Source: Euglena gracilis | Lineage: Eukaryota > Euglenida > Euglenophyceae > Euglenales | DNA: 64,000 bases | Direction of reading: 5' to 3' | Assembly: GCA_039621445.1 (NCBI GenBank) | Contig: CP154956.1 | Location: 82,890,474 to 82,954,473, forward strand | In this document: positions 55,701 through 64,000 of the stretch, piece after piece | Layout of the letters: each line of letters opens with the position of its first letter | Numbering within the stretch: the first letter of the stretch is position 1 | Made by a program: the position numbers and the translations under genes | The notes under the pieces: model-generated | The model's input: the letters and a program-made list of their open reading frames with translations, nothing else | Told to the model about the DNA's origin: nothing | Databases searched by the model: none

Positions 55701-58700
55701 TTGATTTCTGGCATCAACTCGCGCAGTTGGTCGCCGACTCGATTATTACTATACAGACTGAAGAAGGCATTGTAAGGCTGGGGTCCAACAAAGCATGAAC
55801 ATGTGCCGACCTCGACCTCGGCTGGATTGGAGACAAAGAAACATTCCATGTGGGGTTCACTGGGTGTGGGTCAGTGGGGTCCTTGCTGGATCGGGATGCC
55901 AGGGAGAGCGTCATGAAGAAATGGGACCTCCCATGTGGCTGCCCCATATGTATAAATGTGTGTACATATGTATATATGTGTGTACACATGCATACATGTG
56001 TGTACACATATACATATACATATATGTATACATATATATATATATATATCTATATATCTATATCTATATCTATATACATACATGCACACATCCATATACA
56101 TGTGTATATGTATAAATGTGCCTGCATGTGGGTTTCCCCCCCTGATATAGGGTTCCCCACCCACAGCCCAGCATGGCATCCCCAGGGGCAGGTCAAAGAA
56201 ACCGAGAAATTCAGTTGGACCAGACCTCTGGTGTGGGACCTCCTGGGCAGCCCCTGACCCCAACAACGTACAGGGGGGGGGGGGGCCTTCAGAGTTGAAA
56301 AGAAAAGAACGAGAAGCCTGACATGGCAAGCCCCCCGAGCATTTCTCCGAGCAGTTGGTGTGAGACGGAGAAACGTTGGTGGTACACTTGACACGTGTGT
56401 GGGTCTCCCCCAAAAAAAAACCCGCGCCGTGTGCCGCATGCGGCTCTGGGCTGTAGATTCACTTCGTGACCCCCCTGGAGGGCAATTTTTCCTGGGCCCA
56501 AACCCACCCACCCACGTTTTTTCAAAAAACCACCCACCCAACCCCCCCCGGGGGTCAACCACACACCCACCCACCAAAAAAACCAGCCAAAATCGGCCGA
56601 AACCCCTGAAAAATTTTTTCTGCCCCGGCATCGGCGGGCAAAAAACCTGACCCATGGCACACCCCACCCCCACCAGGGGTTTTTTCTTAAGACCGGGGGA
56701 CCCCCCCTTCCCCACCCACCCCCTGGGGGGGCCCCTTAAAGTCAGCTTCCCGGGGGCACTCAAAAATCGCGAAAAATTCCAAAAATAGCGCCGTTTCAAA
56801 AATTTTCGGCGCTTCGGCGCTGAAAAGCATATCCCAGTCCCCTCTGGGGGACCCCCCCCCCGAGGGGGGGGGGGCTCGACGGACCCCCCCCCCCTGGGTG
56901 TCCAGGACTAAAAAACCCCTGATCCCCACCAACGAACCCCAGGCCCCCAACCCACCCACCCACTCTCTAAAACCCGGGGGGGGGAGGGGTCACACAGGTG
57001 TTAAGTGAATCTTTACGCTGGGCATCGAAGCCCCGGCCTTGGCACAGGCCAGCAGGCTGCTCACCAGCGGGCGGGGCAGGCGCAGCGGAGGCCGGCTGCC
57101 AGGCCCCAGGACTGGGATGCGCTGACCCCCGAGCCGCTCGGGGAGGCTGTTGGGGGGCAACGGGAGACGGCCTCGCGCGCAGCCATCGCCCCCCGATGTG
57201 ATAAACAATGAACCAACAAAATAATAAAATAGCAAAATTAATAAATTAAAATAAATAATAATTTAATTTAAACACATTTGATTTCATTTAATAATAAATT
57301 ATTAAATAAATAATAAAATAAGATTAAAATAATAAAATAATAATAAAATAAATAATAAAATGATAAAGATATTGAGGTGTGCCCCCCCTGTGCACACTGT
57401 GGCTGTTTGTTTGGTACCTCTTATCCCTTCTTCTGCCCCGGCGCTGTTTTTCGCCTCTGGCCCCGTTTGTCTGTGTGTGTGGAGGTGGCCGGAGCCTGGC
57501 AGGACTCGTTGGCTGCGCTGGCCACCAAGTGCCCACCAGGCACATACTCTACTTTAGTTGGGGGGGTCTCCTGTGCCCCCACCCCCCTGGCAGGGTCGAT
57601 GTGAGGGGACACCCCCCTTCCTGTACCTTGTGCACCCTCCTTATTGAACCCTGCCCCCCGGAGCTAGTCCAAAATTGGCCAATTGGCGAATTGAAACTTT
57701 AGCGCATCCAATTGGGGGGGGGGGGGCAAGAGCTCATGAAAAGTTCTTTTCTGGCGAACGGTGCAAAGCGTGGAAAACTTTGTCAAGTCCAAATACCTTC
57801 CAAAAATGGCGCCTCTGGAATTCATTGAACAAAATGAGGGAAAAAAACACATTGAAACCCCCATTTCCATAGGAGTGCAAGGCGCAAAAGATGAATTTGC
57901 CCAGACAGGGGAGACTCAGAACTCCGGGGGGGGGGGGGTCGGGAAGTGGCTTTTCAGGTGCATTGGAAATCCTGGCCTGGTACACACAATGACAACCTGA
58001 GCTTTTGGAGGGACGTTTCTGCTGGTGCACTTCATCAAAAAAAAAAACAGTTTGCAATCAGTTGGGAAGAAAAGAAATGGACAAGGTTGGAAAATAACTC
58101 CCCCCCAGACAAAATTCTCAAAAAAATGCCAATTTTAACACATGGGTGAAAAAATTGAAAAATGTCAAAAATCACCCATTTTGGGAGCATTTTGACAGTA
58201 TTAGGGGGAGTGTGCTTTTGGGATTTTCCCCAAAAATCCCGAAGGGGGTCTTATTTGGGGGGTCCTATTTTGGGTGGTGTTTTTTATTTATTAATTTACT
58301 TACTTTCTTACTTACTTACTTATTTACTTATTTATTTATTCATTCATTCATTCATTCATTCATTATTTATTTGGGGGGTTGGAACCCCCACCTGGGGTCT
58401 TTGATTTGGCAACCAAATGCAGAACCCCCTTCTGATTTCGCAATACTTTTTTTTTCGTTATCAGAGTGGCTACTTTTGGGGAGGAGTGCCAAAAAATGTT
58501 GCGTGATTATTCAAACTGGAGATAAAAATATGCAGCAACTGCATGGCCCCCATTTGTTGTCCTTTCATCCAGTTCATGTTTATTCCATTTATCACTCCCA
58601 AATGCCCCTGAGACCCTCAGGAGCGTTCTGCACTTGGTCGTAAATTTCATTCACCCGAACACTGTCAATTTCCATCGTTCACCATATCCGACACATGATC

Positions 58701-60961
58701 ATATCCGACACACGCACCTGACCATTTTTCGAACATGCTTTCAGTTGAGCCAGTTTGAAGGTACAATGAGAGCATCCAAGTTGATGAGGACGAAAAAAAT
58801 GGAAGCATTCGTATTGGCATGTATTGATTTTTTTTGCCAATGTGGGCCATTTCGCTGCCAGCAGAAAGCAATGACCCATAGCTTGGGTGGGAAGGGGCGG
58901 ACCTGACCGCTTCTCTCTGGATGAAGGGCAGCACGGTGGCCAGGAAGTGGTCCTCGTGGCCGCCTCGCAGCGCCTGCCGCAGCCAGGGGTTTTTTTAAGA
59001 CCGGGGGGGTGTCCCCCGCCCACCCACCCCTGGGGGGGGGGGGGGTCCCGGGGGACCCACTCAATTTTCCCTGAAAATGACGAAATCACAAAAAATGCTA
59101 AAAATAGCACCTTTTCAAAAAAATTCGGCGCCTTCGGCGCCGAAAAGTATATCCCCCCCCCCCCAGAGGGGGCTCGGCCGGACTCACCCACCCTGCCCCC
59201 CTCCTCCCTCAGGGGTCCTAGTCTTAAAAAAAAAAAACTCCTGGCCGCAGCCCGTCCAACCGGCACTGCGTGCGGAGGTGCAAGGGAGGCGGGCACTGGG
59301 AGGGGGATTTGCCACTTTGAGTCAAACAGAGCAATCAACCGGGGAGGGGGGGCAATAAGAACAGGGGACAGACAGAGCACACCAACCAAATATGGCATAC
59401 AGGCATGCACAGAAACGTACACCAACACAAGCGGACATGCATCCATGCAAATTTGCCACCAACCCAATGTTTCCTTTGAGGGCGGTGCATCACACACACA
59501 CACATACATACATATATACATATATACAGTTATATATGTATTTATGTATATATGCGTATATACACATATACACATAGCCCACAAAGAACCAACCCTCCCC
59601 CCCCCCCTAGCTGACACTTTTAGCATTCGATCTTTCCCAGGCCAAGCTCCTGGCTGGAAAAAAAAAAGGTGCTGGCTGGACCCCCTTTCCCAAATGCAAA
59701 ACATCAAAAATGATAAAAATGGATTTCCTTCCAATCTCTCCAGATGACATCCTGTTTGACCAGTCTGCTCTTGGCTCTTTGAACGCTGGGAAAGCGAAGC
59801 ACAACATAATTCTCAACGCGAAGGATGAGAACATTCTAAGAGGAAAAAATCATGTACATGGGATAACAATATGCAGCAATTTATGACTTGTGATTCATCT
59901 CATTAAAAAATATATCATTCCTTGAAATGGCAGAAATCCTGGAGGTTACCTTCAAATGACCTGGAAATATTGGCTATTTTCTGCCTAATTTTGTCTGAAC
60001 CACTTTTCTTCTACCCCAACTCATAGCCAGGAATTGTTAAAAATGTTTGAAAACTCAAAATGGCACCAAAATGGCACAAAATGGCCTGAAATGGTTTCGT
60101 GGGTGGGTCTCCTGAAGTCGACCAAAAATGAGAAAATCACACAACATACTTTAGCGCATATTTTGCAAGTTTAATGTATTCTTGGCGCATAATTTGATTT
60201 TTGAGACCGATTTTGCACATATTCCTTTGCAGTTCTGATTGGTCAGTACGAGGGTGAAAAAAGCAACTGATACATGTGATTTTAATCTATACAAAAAACA
60301 ACTTTGGACATGCAAAAGAAGAGGGATGTTATTTGGGGGACCAAGACAGTTGCCCGAGGCGTTCGCCTGGGTAATAAAAATACATACCAGACGGAAAGGG
60401 ACCTTTGCCCACGACGTTTACCCCCCCCCCTGGGTGCCCCGGGCCATGATTTAAGGTAAAGCCAGGAGGCCAACCATAGGGTCCAAGTTTGCATATTAAG
60501 AATTTTGGCGGCCGTGTGCAAAAGACCGAATGCCAACGGGCGAAGTTTGCATGTAAGGAGGAGGGGGGCCAAGCGCCTGGGGGGCCAAGCGCAGGGGGAG
60601 GGGGGTAACCATCCTGCGTAACCATTTTTCTCGAAATTTTTGATGTATTACTTTTTTTCAATTTTGGAACTATATAAACGTGCTTTGAGGTATTATGACC
60701 CACGTGAAGGGAATGAAATTGCCGGGCGGAGGGAGGTAGTGGCGACTTGGTCAACTTTCCATGAAACTGCCTCGGCTGCGGACCCAAAAGCCGGCCGCAC
60801 CGCTTCCTTTTCGGCGGACACCCCCGGACCTGCCCCTCCGGTGCGTCGTGCAGGGCCGCCTCGAGCGCGGCCAGCGACGCGAAGCGCGGCAGCAGCAGCC
60901 GCTGCCGGAGGGCCGCCCAGCACAGTGCGTCGTCACATGGCAGGGCGACGTGCATGGCGGG
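40637..60961 (-). CDS. PARG: Poly(ADP-ribose) glycohydrolase, ~16 exons
   Basis: Hydrolyses poly(ADP-ribose) chains, usually in the nucleus. Evidence is the full set of PARG motifs in order: helical N-terminal part ([56 protein letters not shown]), [32 protein letters not shown] with [10 protein letters not shown], the catalytic signature GGG-x8-QEE ([13 protein letters not shown]; both Glu present), [19 protein letters not shown] with the REL.KAHAAF helix, [13 protein letters not shown], and [20 protein letters not shown]. Supported exons: 60961-60830, 59265-59247, 58978-58908, 57136-57019, 55777-55670, 55058-54988, 54127-54013, 53304-53255, 52852-52824, 51784-51646, (51446..), 51043-50891, 43077-42959, 42086-41950, 41582-41493, 40671-40637. 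The last five join in frame to a TAA. Unresolved: the exon after 57,019, the 54,988/54,127 phase, and 51,446-51,043. The intron at 43.1-50.9 kb alone is 7.8 kb. Confidence 0.93.
41493..41582 (-). CDS. PARG: PARG exon (VGNLISLIF..)
   Basis: Acceptor GCCTGTGTCAG, donor GAGGGAG/GTTTGC, both conventional. Encodes [20 protein letters not shown] then WLTAQIGEG. Phases fit on both sides. Confidence 0.8.
41950..42086 (-). CDS. PARG: PARG exon (QWAAAS..FGD)
   Basis: Encodes (L)[19 protein letters not shown] then [20 protein letters not shown], the conserved end of the macrodomain-like fold. Left edge set by CTGGCCCC (CTG at -8); donor CGAG/GTGCTG conventional. Confidence 0.92.
42087..42958 (-). other. 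PARG nonconventional intron
   Basis: Starts GCCCAGGCTGCC (CAG +4) and ends CAGCCTGGCCCC (CTG -8). CAGGCTG pairs with CAGCCTG over seven bases. Joining yields LKMALQWAAAS; GT..AG choices do not. Confidence 0.88.
42959..43077 (-). CDS. PARG: PARG exon (SGNWGCGAF)
   Basis: Encodes [20 protein letters not shown] then [19 protein letters not shown]. The GNWGCGxF motif is diagnostic of PARG. Its left edge fits the +4/-8 rule (CTGACCAT before CAT TTC). Confidence 0.95.
43757..44180 (+). repeat. Family G element in a PARG intron
   Basis: GATGGGAAGCCTTGAGG start and shared core 'GAAAACACCAACAACACATC', 'GGGCAATATG', 'TTTTTGGCACCTGTC'; the right terminal repeat is missing or decayed. Opposite in orientation to the gene. 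Confidence 0.6.
44435..44660. repeat. GGCGGCCC/GCCCGGC low-complexity block
   Basis: Very GC-rich repeats of GGCGGCCCGG and CCGGCCGG words directly before the 160-bp array. No coding interpretation is supported. Confidence 0.75.
44675..45345. repeat. Four-copy ~160-bp tandem repeat
   Basis: Copies of 'GACCCAAAGTCAATGGGTTG' start at 44,711, 44,873, 45,032 and 45,192 (periods 162, 159, 160). Each includes AACGGGGCGC.GGCGGGTCG, GAAAAACGCTC, GGCTCAAAAACAG and TTCGATTTTTTTCGAC. A related single unit is at 39,040-39,180. Confidence 0.92.
46707..46770. repeat. (CAT)n microsatellite
   Basis: About 21 CAT units. The GC-rich stretch before it (46,490-46,690) is open but unsupported. Confidence 0.95.
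46920..47045. repeat. Telomere-like GGGTTAGGG motifs
   Basis: GGGGTTAGGGTTAGG and GCCAGGGTTAGG lie near the opposite-strand CCTAACCCCC. A second cluster with CCTAACCCTAACCCC sits at 47,500-47,670 (with AGGGATTAGGG on the other strand). Interstitial, embedded in a PARG intron. Confidence 0.6.
47205..47372. repeat. (ATTC)n and (TTTG/TTTA)n microsatellites
   Basis: About 45 bp of CATT units then about 120 bp of TTTG/TTTA tetramers. Similar CATTT repeats occur at 47,790-47,905. Confidence 0.95.
48150..48260 (+). CDS. Tentative GC-rich exon inside a PARG intron
   Basis: The plus strand reads [20 protein letters not shown] then KRGV with nearly all codons ending in G or C, but no firm splice sites. 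It could be part of a nested gene on the opposite strand, an expressed intron segment, or chance. Confidence 0.25.
49514..50216. repeat. ~700-bp (ATGT)n microsatellite
   Basis: TATG tetramers almost uninterrupted for about 700 bp, with short TGTG, CGTA and TGTGGTC interruptions. It lies in the largest PARG intron. Open frames of 230-400 codons through it are artefacts. Confidence 0.97.
50295..50625. repeat. AACCAGTCAGTCACT repeat block
   Basis: Several copies of CCAGTCAGTCAC.. alternating with G/C runs and one CCGGCGCCTTCGGCGCCGG hairpin. Single copies of the motif occur at 3,545, 9,478 and 12,217. Confidence 0.7.
50891..51043 (-). CDS. PARG: PARG exon (IVAFDAL)
   Basis: Encodes [20 protein letters not shown] then [20 protein letters not shown] and [11 protein letters not shown]. 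These are the Asp-Ala-Leu strand and REL.KA helix of PARG. It leaves through TTTCAGGG (CAG at +4). Confidence 0.93.
51410..51446 (-). CDS. PARG: Probable small PARG exon
   Basis: Under the +4/-8 rule (CTGTAGGT before ACATATGG) the frame becomes ERFSRHIWSLAFK, resembling the RfS.y.gy..sF segment that should follow. The 3' end was not determined. Confidence 0.45.
51646..51784 (-). CDS. PARG: PARG catalytic exon (QEE)
   Basis: Encodes [20 protein letters not shown] then [20 protein letters not shown] and VERFSR. It contains the catalytic QEE. The left edge is defined by the octamer GCGGTGTC, duplicated on both sides of the preceding intron. Confidence 0.93.
51785..52823 (-). other. PARG intron flanked by an exact 8-bp repeat
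   Basis: GCGGTGTC occurs at 52,828-52,821 and 51,789-51,782 (minus strand). Removing one repeat unit plus everything between gives [15 protein letters not shown], which keeps the GGG-x6-8-QEE signature. The intron ends (CTGAAT.. and ..ATTCCCC) pair only weakly. Confidence 0.7.
52824..52852 (-). CDS. PARG: PARG exon (FANMYLGGG)
   Basis: A 29-bp exon after acceptor TTGCCCTCACAG. It completes Asp and reads FANMYLGGG, the start of the catalytic loop. Confidence 0.9.
53255..53304 (-). CDS. PARG: PARG exon (GGIED)
   Basis: Encodes (T)[16 protein letters not shown], leaving at GAGGCCG/GTGCTG so that G+AT makes the Asp of ADFAN. The left edge is nonconventional. Confidence 0.92.
53305..54012 (-). 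other. PARG nonconventional intron, 10-bp end helix
   Basis: Starts CCCCAGGCCCCGG and ends CCGGGGTCTGCCAGC. CAGGCCCCGG pairs with CCGGGGTCTG along ten positions (one G-U), with CAG at +4 and CTG at -8. The product is [14 protein letters not shown]. Confidence 0.9.
54013..54127 (-). CDS. PARG: PARG exon ([13 protein letters not shown])
   Basis: Encodes [20 protein letters not shown] then [16 protein letters not shown]; virtually all codons end in G or C. The W..s..pL pattern fits PARG just before the GxIED strand. Acceptor CACGGACAG; phase does not match the previous exon, so a tiny exon may be missing. Confidence 0.8.
54193..54588 (-). mobile_element. Family A element in a PARG intron
   Basis: Ends CAGGAATTTTTTTTTAAG and CTGAAAAAAAAAAACCCTG, core TTTTCGGCGCCTTCGACGCCG. 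Flanks GCCCTGA(C) and GCCCCTGA match apart from one C. About 396 bp, so it carries an insertion near 54,370-54,480. Confidence 0.7.
54988..55058 (-). CDS. PARG: PARG exon ([12 protein letters not shown])
   Basis: Acceptor CATCTCCCGCACAG, donor AGGCG/GTGAGC. Encodes [20 protein letters not shown] then VPR, matching the conserved ..lLhYF.rv....P.G.V segment of PARG. Confidence 0.88.
55670..55777 (-). CDS. PARG: PARG exon (YNAFFSLYS)
   Basis: Acceptor GGACCCCAG, donor CCGGAG/GTAACC, phase 0 to 0. Encodes [20 protein letters not shown] then [16 protein letters not shown]. Joins directly to HVRFVLNYF. Confidence 0.75.
55920..56115. repeat. TATG/TCTATA microsatellite
   Basis: ATATGTATAC and CTATATCTATATC tracts within a PARG intron. 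Confidence 0.9.
56452..57015 (-). mobile_element. Family D introner with a nested family A element
   Basis: Ends TGTAGATTCACTTCGTG and TTAAGTGAATCTTTA. Flanked by CTCTGGGC (56,444-56,451) and CGCTGGGC (57,016-57,023), 7 of 8 identical. Length 564 bp; subtracting the 248-bp family A insert leaves 316 bp, equal to the 313-bp copy at 27,755. It starts inside PARG coding sequence right after SMPS; by the 3+5 rule the exon resumes at 56,446 (GA GCC GCA TGC ..), but the end of that exon was not found. Confidence 0.75.
56674..56921 (-). mobile_element. Family A element nested in the family D element
   Basis: Ends CAGGGGTTTTTTCTTAAG and GACTAAAAAACCCCTG, core TTTTCGGCGCTTCGGCGCTG. Flanked by ACCCCCAC and ATCCCCAC (7 of 8). 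It shows family A was active after family D at this site. Confidence 0.8.
57019..57136 (-). CDS. PARG: PARG exon (LVSSLLACA)
   Basis: Starts after CCTCCCCGAG. Encodes [20 protein letters not shown] then [19 protein letters not shown]. Matches the PARG segment before the nF..Ly motif. It ends five bases into the family D TSD. Confidence 0.75.
57205..57360. repeat. AATAAAT/AAATAATA low-complexity tract
   Basis: Almost pure A/T with AATAATAAA words, in a PARG intron. Confidence 0.9.
58291..58372. repeat. (TTAC)n/(ATTC)n microsatellite
   Basis: TTAC/TTAT units followed by CATT units. Confidence 0.9.
58908..58978 (-). CDS. PARG: PARG exon 3 (LPFIQREA)
   Basis: Continues from 59,247 across a family A introner: (R)[20 protein letters not shown] then REA. 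Codons almost all end in G or C. It leaves at GAAGCG/GTCAGG. Confidence 0.85.
58984..59243 (-). mobile_element. Family A introner splitting a PARG exon, perfect TSD
   Basis: 260 bp, ends CAGGGGTTTTTTTAAGACC and CTTAAAAAAAAAAAACTCCTG, core AATTCGGCGCCTTCGGCGCCG. GCCGCAGC is duplicated exactly (58,976-58,983 and 59,244-59,251). The minus-strand cut GCTGC / GGC joins GGG CTG C to GG CAG GCG in frame. Confidence 0.9.
59247..59265 (-). CDS. PARG: PARG exon 2 (19 bp)
   Basis: Acceptor CACCTCCGCACGCAG; encodes CRLDGL. Phase fits both the preceding exon (CAG end, phase 0) and the introner junction. It exists as a separate exon only because of the introner insertion. Confidence 0.8.
59495..59580. repeat. 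CA and TATATAC microsatellite
   Basis: Short CA repeat then ATACATATATAC units in a PARG intron. Confidence 0.9.
60830..60961 (-). CDS. PARG: PARG first coding exon
   Basis: After GGTTCCTGCCACAG come six bases and ATG (60,955-60,953), then [20 protein letters not shown] and [20 protein letters not shown] up to CAG/GTCCGG. The LPc....W..l......F..l..L pattern fits the N-terminal edge of the PARG helical domain. The AG six bases before ATG is a candidate spliced-leader acceptor. Confidence 0.82.
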
Positions 60962-62796
60962 CTGTGGCAGGAACCATTGGAGTTGGGTTTGGGGGGGGGG
61001 GTGGCAATGACTGGGATAGGAGCAACATGGAGTTGAAAAATAGAACACAGAAAAATACAAAAAAATCAGTTCCACGTCACGCATTTCGGAGGGTCTGAAT
61101 GAAAGATGAGGGTTCTAAGGGGGGCGGGGGCTCTGGGGGATCAATTGGGTGTCAATTTGGGCTTCCAAAATTTCTTCGGCACTTTGCGCCGAAAAACAGA
61201 AGACCCCCTCCCTCCGGGGGATGCACAAGGCTAAAACCCCCGGTGGAGGGGTGGGCGGACCCACCCACCCACCCACAAACATGTCATTCACGCACAAAAA
61301 TGTCATTTTGCGTTCAAACTCTGTGTGGTGGAAATGAGAGATGAACATCTCAGAAAATTTTGTCATCTCTCTAAATCATGAATTGCTGTGTCCAACAATC
61401 ACCTTACATCCAGCAATCAGCCCTTCGTGTTGTGGGTTTGAAACATTCTTGTGACGATGACCCCCCCCCATCCACCCTGGGAGGTCAACCGACAGTCTCA
61501 GTCTCAAACAGTCTCGAACTTTAACCCCCCCCGTGCAAATAGTTTTTACCAAATAAACTGTTGCCGACCCTCATAGGCAGCGCTTCATCAAATGATTTTG
61601 CATTTAAACACCAGTGGAACGGATGGGGGGGGTTCTTGAACAAAGAAGGGAGCTACCCTCTCCCCCCGGGGCAGAATCCTGGAATCCCAATGGTGGTGGG
61701 TGGGAGCTTGACCCTTCCACTCTTCCTTGAGGGGTGGAGGGGTGTTCTCCCACCCAATCATATCTATTCGGTCGGAACTTTCCTTGCAATCTGTTCAGCC
61801 CTGCCCTTTTCCATAGCTAGCTAGCCATAGATAGAAAGGTTTGATTTTCCTTCAGCACTGAACAGGGTCCACTGAAACTGTAGTTGCAGCTAACTGCAGA
61901 TTGCAAGGACTGCAGCTTATTTTTTTTTAAATTTTAGTGACCCGGGGAGGGAGTGGGTGCCCTCAGGTGAATTTCTCAGACCTTCTTTTAAGTAGTATGT
62001 GGGCAAGAACCTTGCCCACTGAGAATTGGTGTAGGTATTCCTCTGCTTTTGATGAAACGATGAATGAAATGGTCATTTTGGGTGATTTTTTTTTAGAAAA
62101 CATGACCCCATATTTTTTTGTTCATTTTGGATTCATACCAAACACAATAAAAGATCAACTCTTTAAAGGACAGCGTCCCAACATGCTTCCATACGCCCAG
62201 ACATCCATGTCAAAATTTTGTGAGGTTCAAAAAAAATCTTAACAACCACAAAAACATATTTTTTATTTCAATTCAGCCACACAAAGCCACTTCCCAAAAT
62301 GAATTTGTTCTCTGTTGTGTGGATGCTTCTTTTTTTATTTTACATTTGATTCTTTTTGTGGCTCATCTAAAAATAATCTGCTGTTCTGTTTCAAAAAAAA
62401 ATGCACAGCAGATCCTGCCCCCCCCCACAAAAATAAGTCCATCAGGATAATTAATCAAAGAAACAGACTCCCAAAAAAAATAAAAACCCCCCTGTGGCCT
62501 TGGGTTTTTCAGCCGACTCCCAAAAAATAGACCTTTAGATCATACACCTACAGATTCTGTTTTGCTGTGGAGGGGAGTTTGCTCTGAGTCAGTTGTCCGG
62601 CCTTTCCAACAAACGGGGGACAAGGGCGCCACCGGAGTCGTAACTGTGTCTGGGGCACAGTGCGACAATGCTTGGGCGAGGGGGAGGGAGCGAGCGGCAA
62701 AGGGAGCTGCCCTGCGCGACGGGAACAAGACACCCCGCTGCTTGCACAATCCTCCAGTGGTTCAAGCGGCAGCCAATGCGTGTACATGTGTATATT

Positions 62797-62833
<37 letters not shown>

Positions 62834-64000
62834 ATGTATGTGTGTGTATGTGTGAGTGCGTATTTGCTTTGATTGAATACACCCCACACCATCACATACC
62901 CCCCGCCCTGCATGGTTTCACAGGAAGAGGTCGACCTCCCCACACACGAGGTGGGGAAGAGGGCCATGGCACCATGCAAGAAAAAATTACACGGTACTGG
63001 AGGCAGGGGGGGAATATGCACTAAAAGGCCCCCCAAATATGCCCCAAAAAGAGCGGGAAATACATGCTCCATATGCAGAAAACTATGCGAAAAATATGCG
63101 ATTTCTTCGGAACCACATTGGACATGTTCAGGTGACCCAATTGGCAAGTCATTTCAAGCCATTTTGGGCCATTTTGGGGACGGCCCATGACCGGCCACAA
63201 TCAACTGTTTCCGAAACAATTTCGACCATTTTGAGCCGATTTGGGGTCATTTTAGACCAGTTTGGAGTATTTTTCGGCCGTTTTCGACCATTTTCAGCAA
63301 AATAGGATGTTTTACAATTTGTAATGGACCAGACGACCAAAACAACAGTTGATTTGCCAAACCAAAACCAAAACAGTGGCTAAATAACCAAAAATAATTC
63401 GCAAAATAACCAAAAATGGACTCGCAAATGGTTGCCCAGTGACCCAAAATGATGCAAAATGGCCACAAAAAAATGGCGAAAATGGCCCCGAAGTGAAAGC
63501 AAATGGCCTAAAATGGTCAGAAGAAGTTCGTCCATCAAGAAAATATGCAAAAAAAAATGCAGTAATGGGCATAATATGCTGCGGGAAAATCAGGAAAACC
63601 CTCAAAGTGGCACTAAATAAGCGTTAAATATGCGAAATATGGGCCTTTTGGCCAAAAAAGTGAAATATGCCCTAAATATGCGGAATACACACAAAATATG
63701 CGCTCCGCAAATCCCCCCGCTGAAGGTTCTGAAGGAATTTGACATGAAAAATAAGTACCTCTGGAAACGTGGGAAGGGGTGGGGGGGTGTGGGGGGGTTG
63801 GACCTCCCCCAAACATCAGGATAGGCCGACCCCAATAGGGTTTCTGGGATTCTTATTTAATTTTACCCAAAAGGAAAAAGTGAAAAGACAATATGTCTCA
63901 AAGTGTCGGGAAAAAAAAACAGCCAAAAATAAAAACAGGGGGCATCACGTGAGAATTGCGAAACATATAGTTTCATCAAACAACTTCGAATACCCCCTGG
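60962..64000. other. Upstream region without supported genes
   Basis: Holds a decayed GC-rich inverted-repeat remnant (61,160-61,275, with CGGCACTTTGCGCCG), GT repeats (62,795-62,850) and A/T-rich DNA with 'GGCCATTTTGG' words (63,140-63,620). At 62,560-62,740 the sequence is GC-rich and open on both strands but without splice or domain support. Confidence 0.4.

Overview
This looks like nuclear DNA of a euglenid (Euglena-type) protist. Coding sequence is broken into many short exons (19 to about 200 bp) with strongly G/C third codon positions. These lie in long, repeat-filled introns and spacers full of G/C homopolymers and microsatellites. Some introns have ordinary GT..AG borders. Others lack them, carry a CAG-type triplet at intron +4..+6 that pairs with a CTG-type triplet at -8..-6, and restore conserved protein sequence only when cut there. 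That mixture is the known hallmark of euglenid conventional and nonconventional introns. Most lines of a simple ORF scan are noise; the real genes had to be assembled exon by exon by eye.

Layout. 0.75-1.57 kb (+): two exons of an unrecognised gene ending in a stop. 3.29-4.54 kb (+): three exons of an unrecognised Cys/His-bearing protein, separated by two transposon-like introns. 11.1-19.8 kb (-): a complete adenylate kinase gene of 9 exons (272 residues) with an N-terminal RIIa/Dpy-30-type docking domain. 23.5-24.35 kb (-): exons of two unrecognised genes. 25.7-28.35 kb (-): a C-terminal membrane-helix exon, the 5' exons of another gene, and the last exon of the gene before it. 40.6-61.0 kb (-): a poly(ADP-ribose) glycohydrolase (PARG) gene of about 16 exons over some 20 kb. 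The rest is dispersed inverted-repeat elements, tandem repeats and low-complexity DNA. No rRNA, tRNA or CRISPR was seen.

Main discovery candidate. Several short inverted-repeat elements (MITEs; two sequence families of about 230-315 bp) sit inside coding exons, flanked by 8-bp target-site duplications (TSDs). Removing three bases of the upstream TSD copy, the element, and five bases of the downstream copy regenerates an uninterrupted reading frame. The +4/-8 geometry of nonconventional introns is thus exactly what insertion with an 8-bp TSD would produce (3+5=8). The same rule resolves the older, diverged nonconventional introns in the adenylate kinase and PARG genes. The window therefore appears to catch an introner-type system creating nonconventional introns.

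Gene starts of adenylate kinase, PARG and one other gene each have an AG 5-6 bases before the ATG, as expected for spliced-leader trans-splicing acceptors with very short 5' UTRs. Coordinates come from manual counting and may be off by a base or two.
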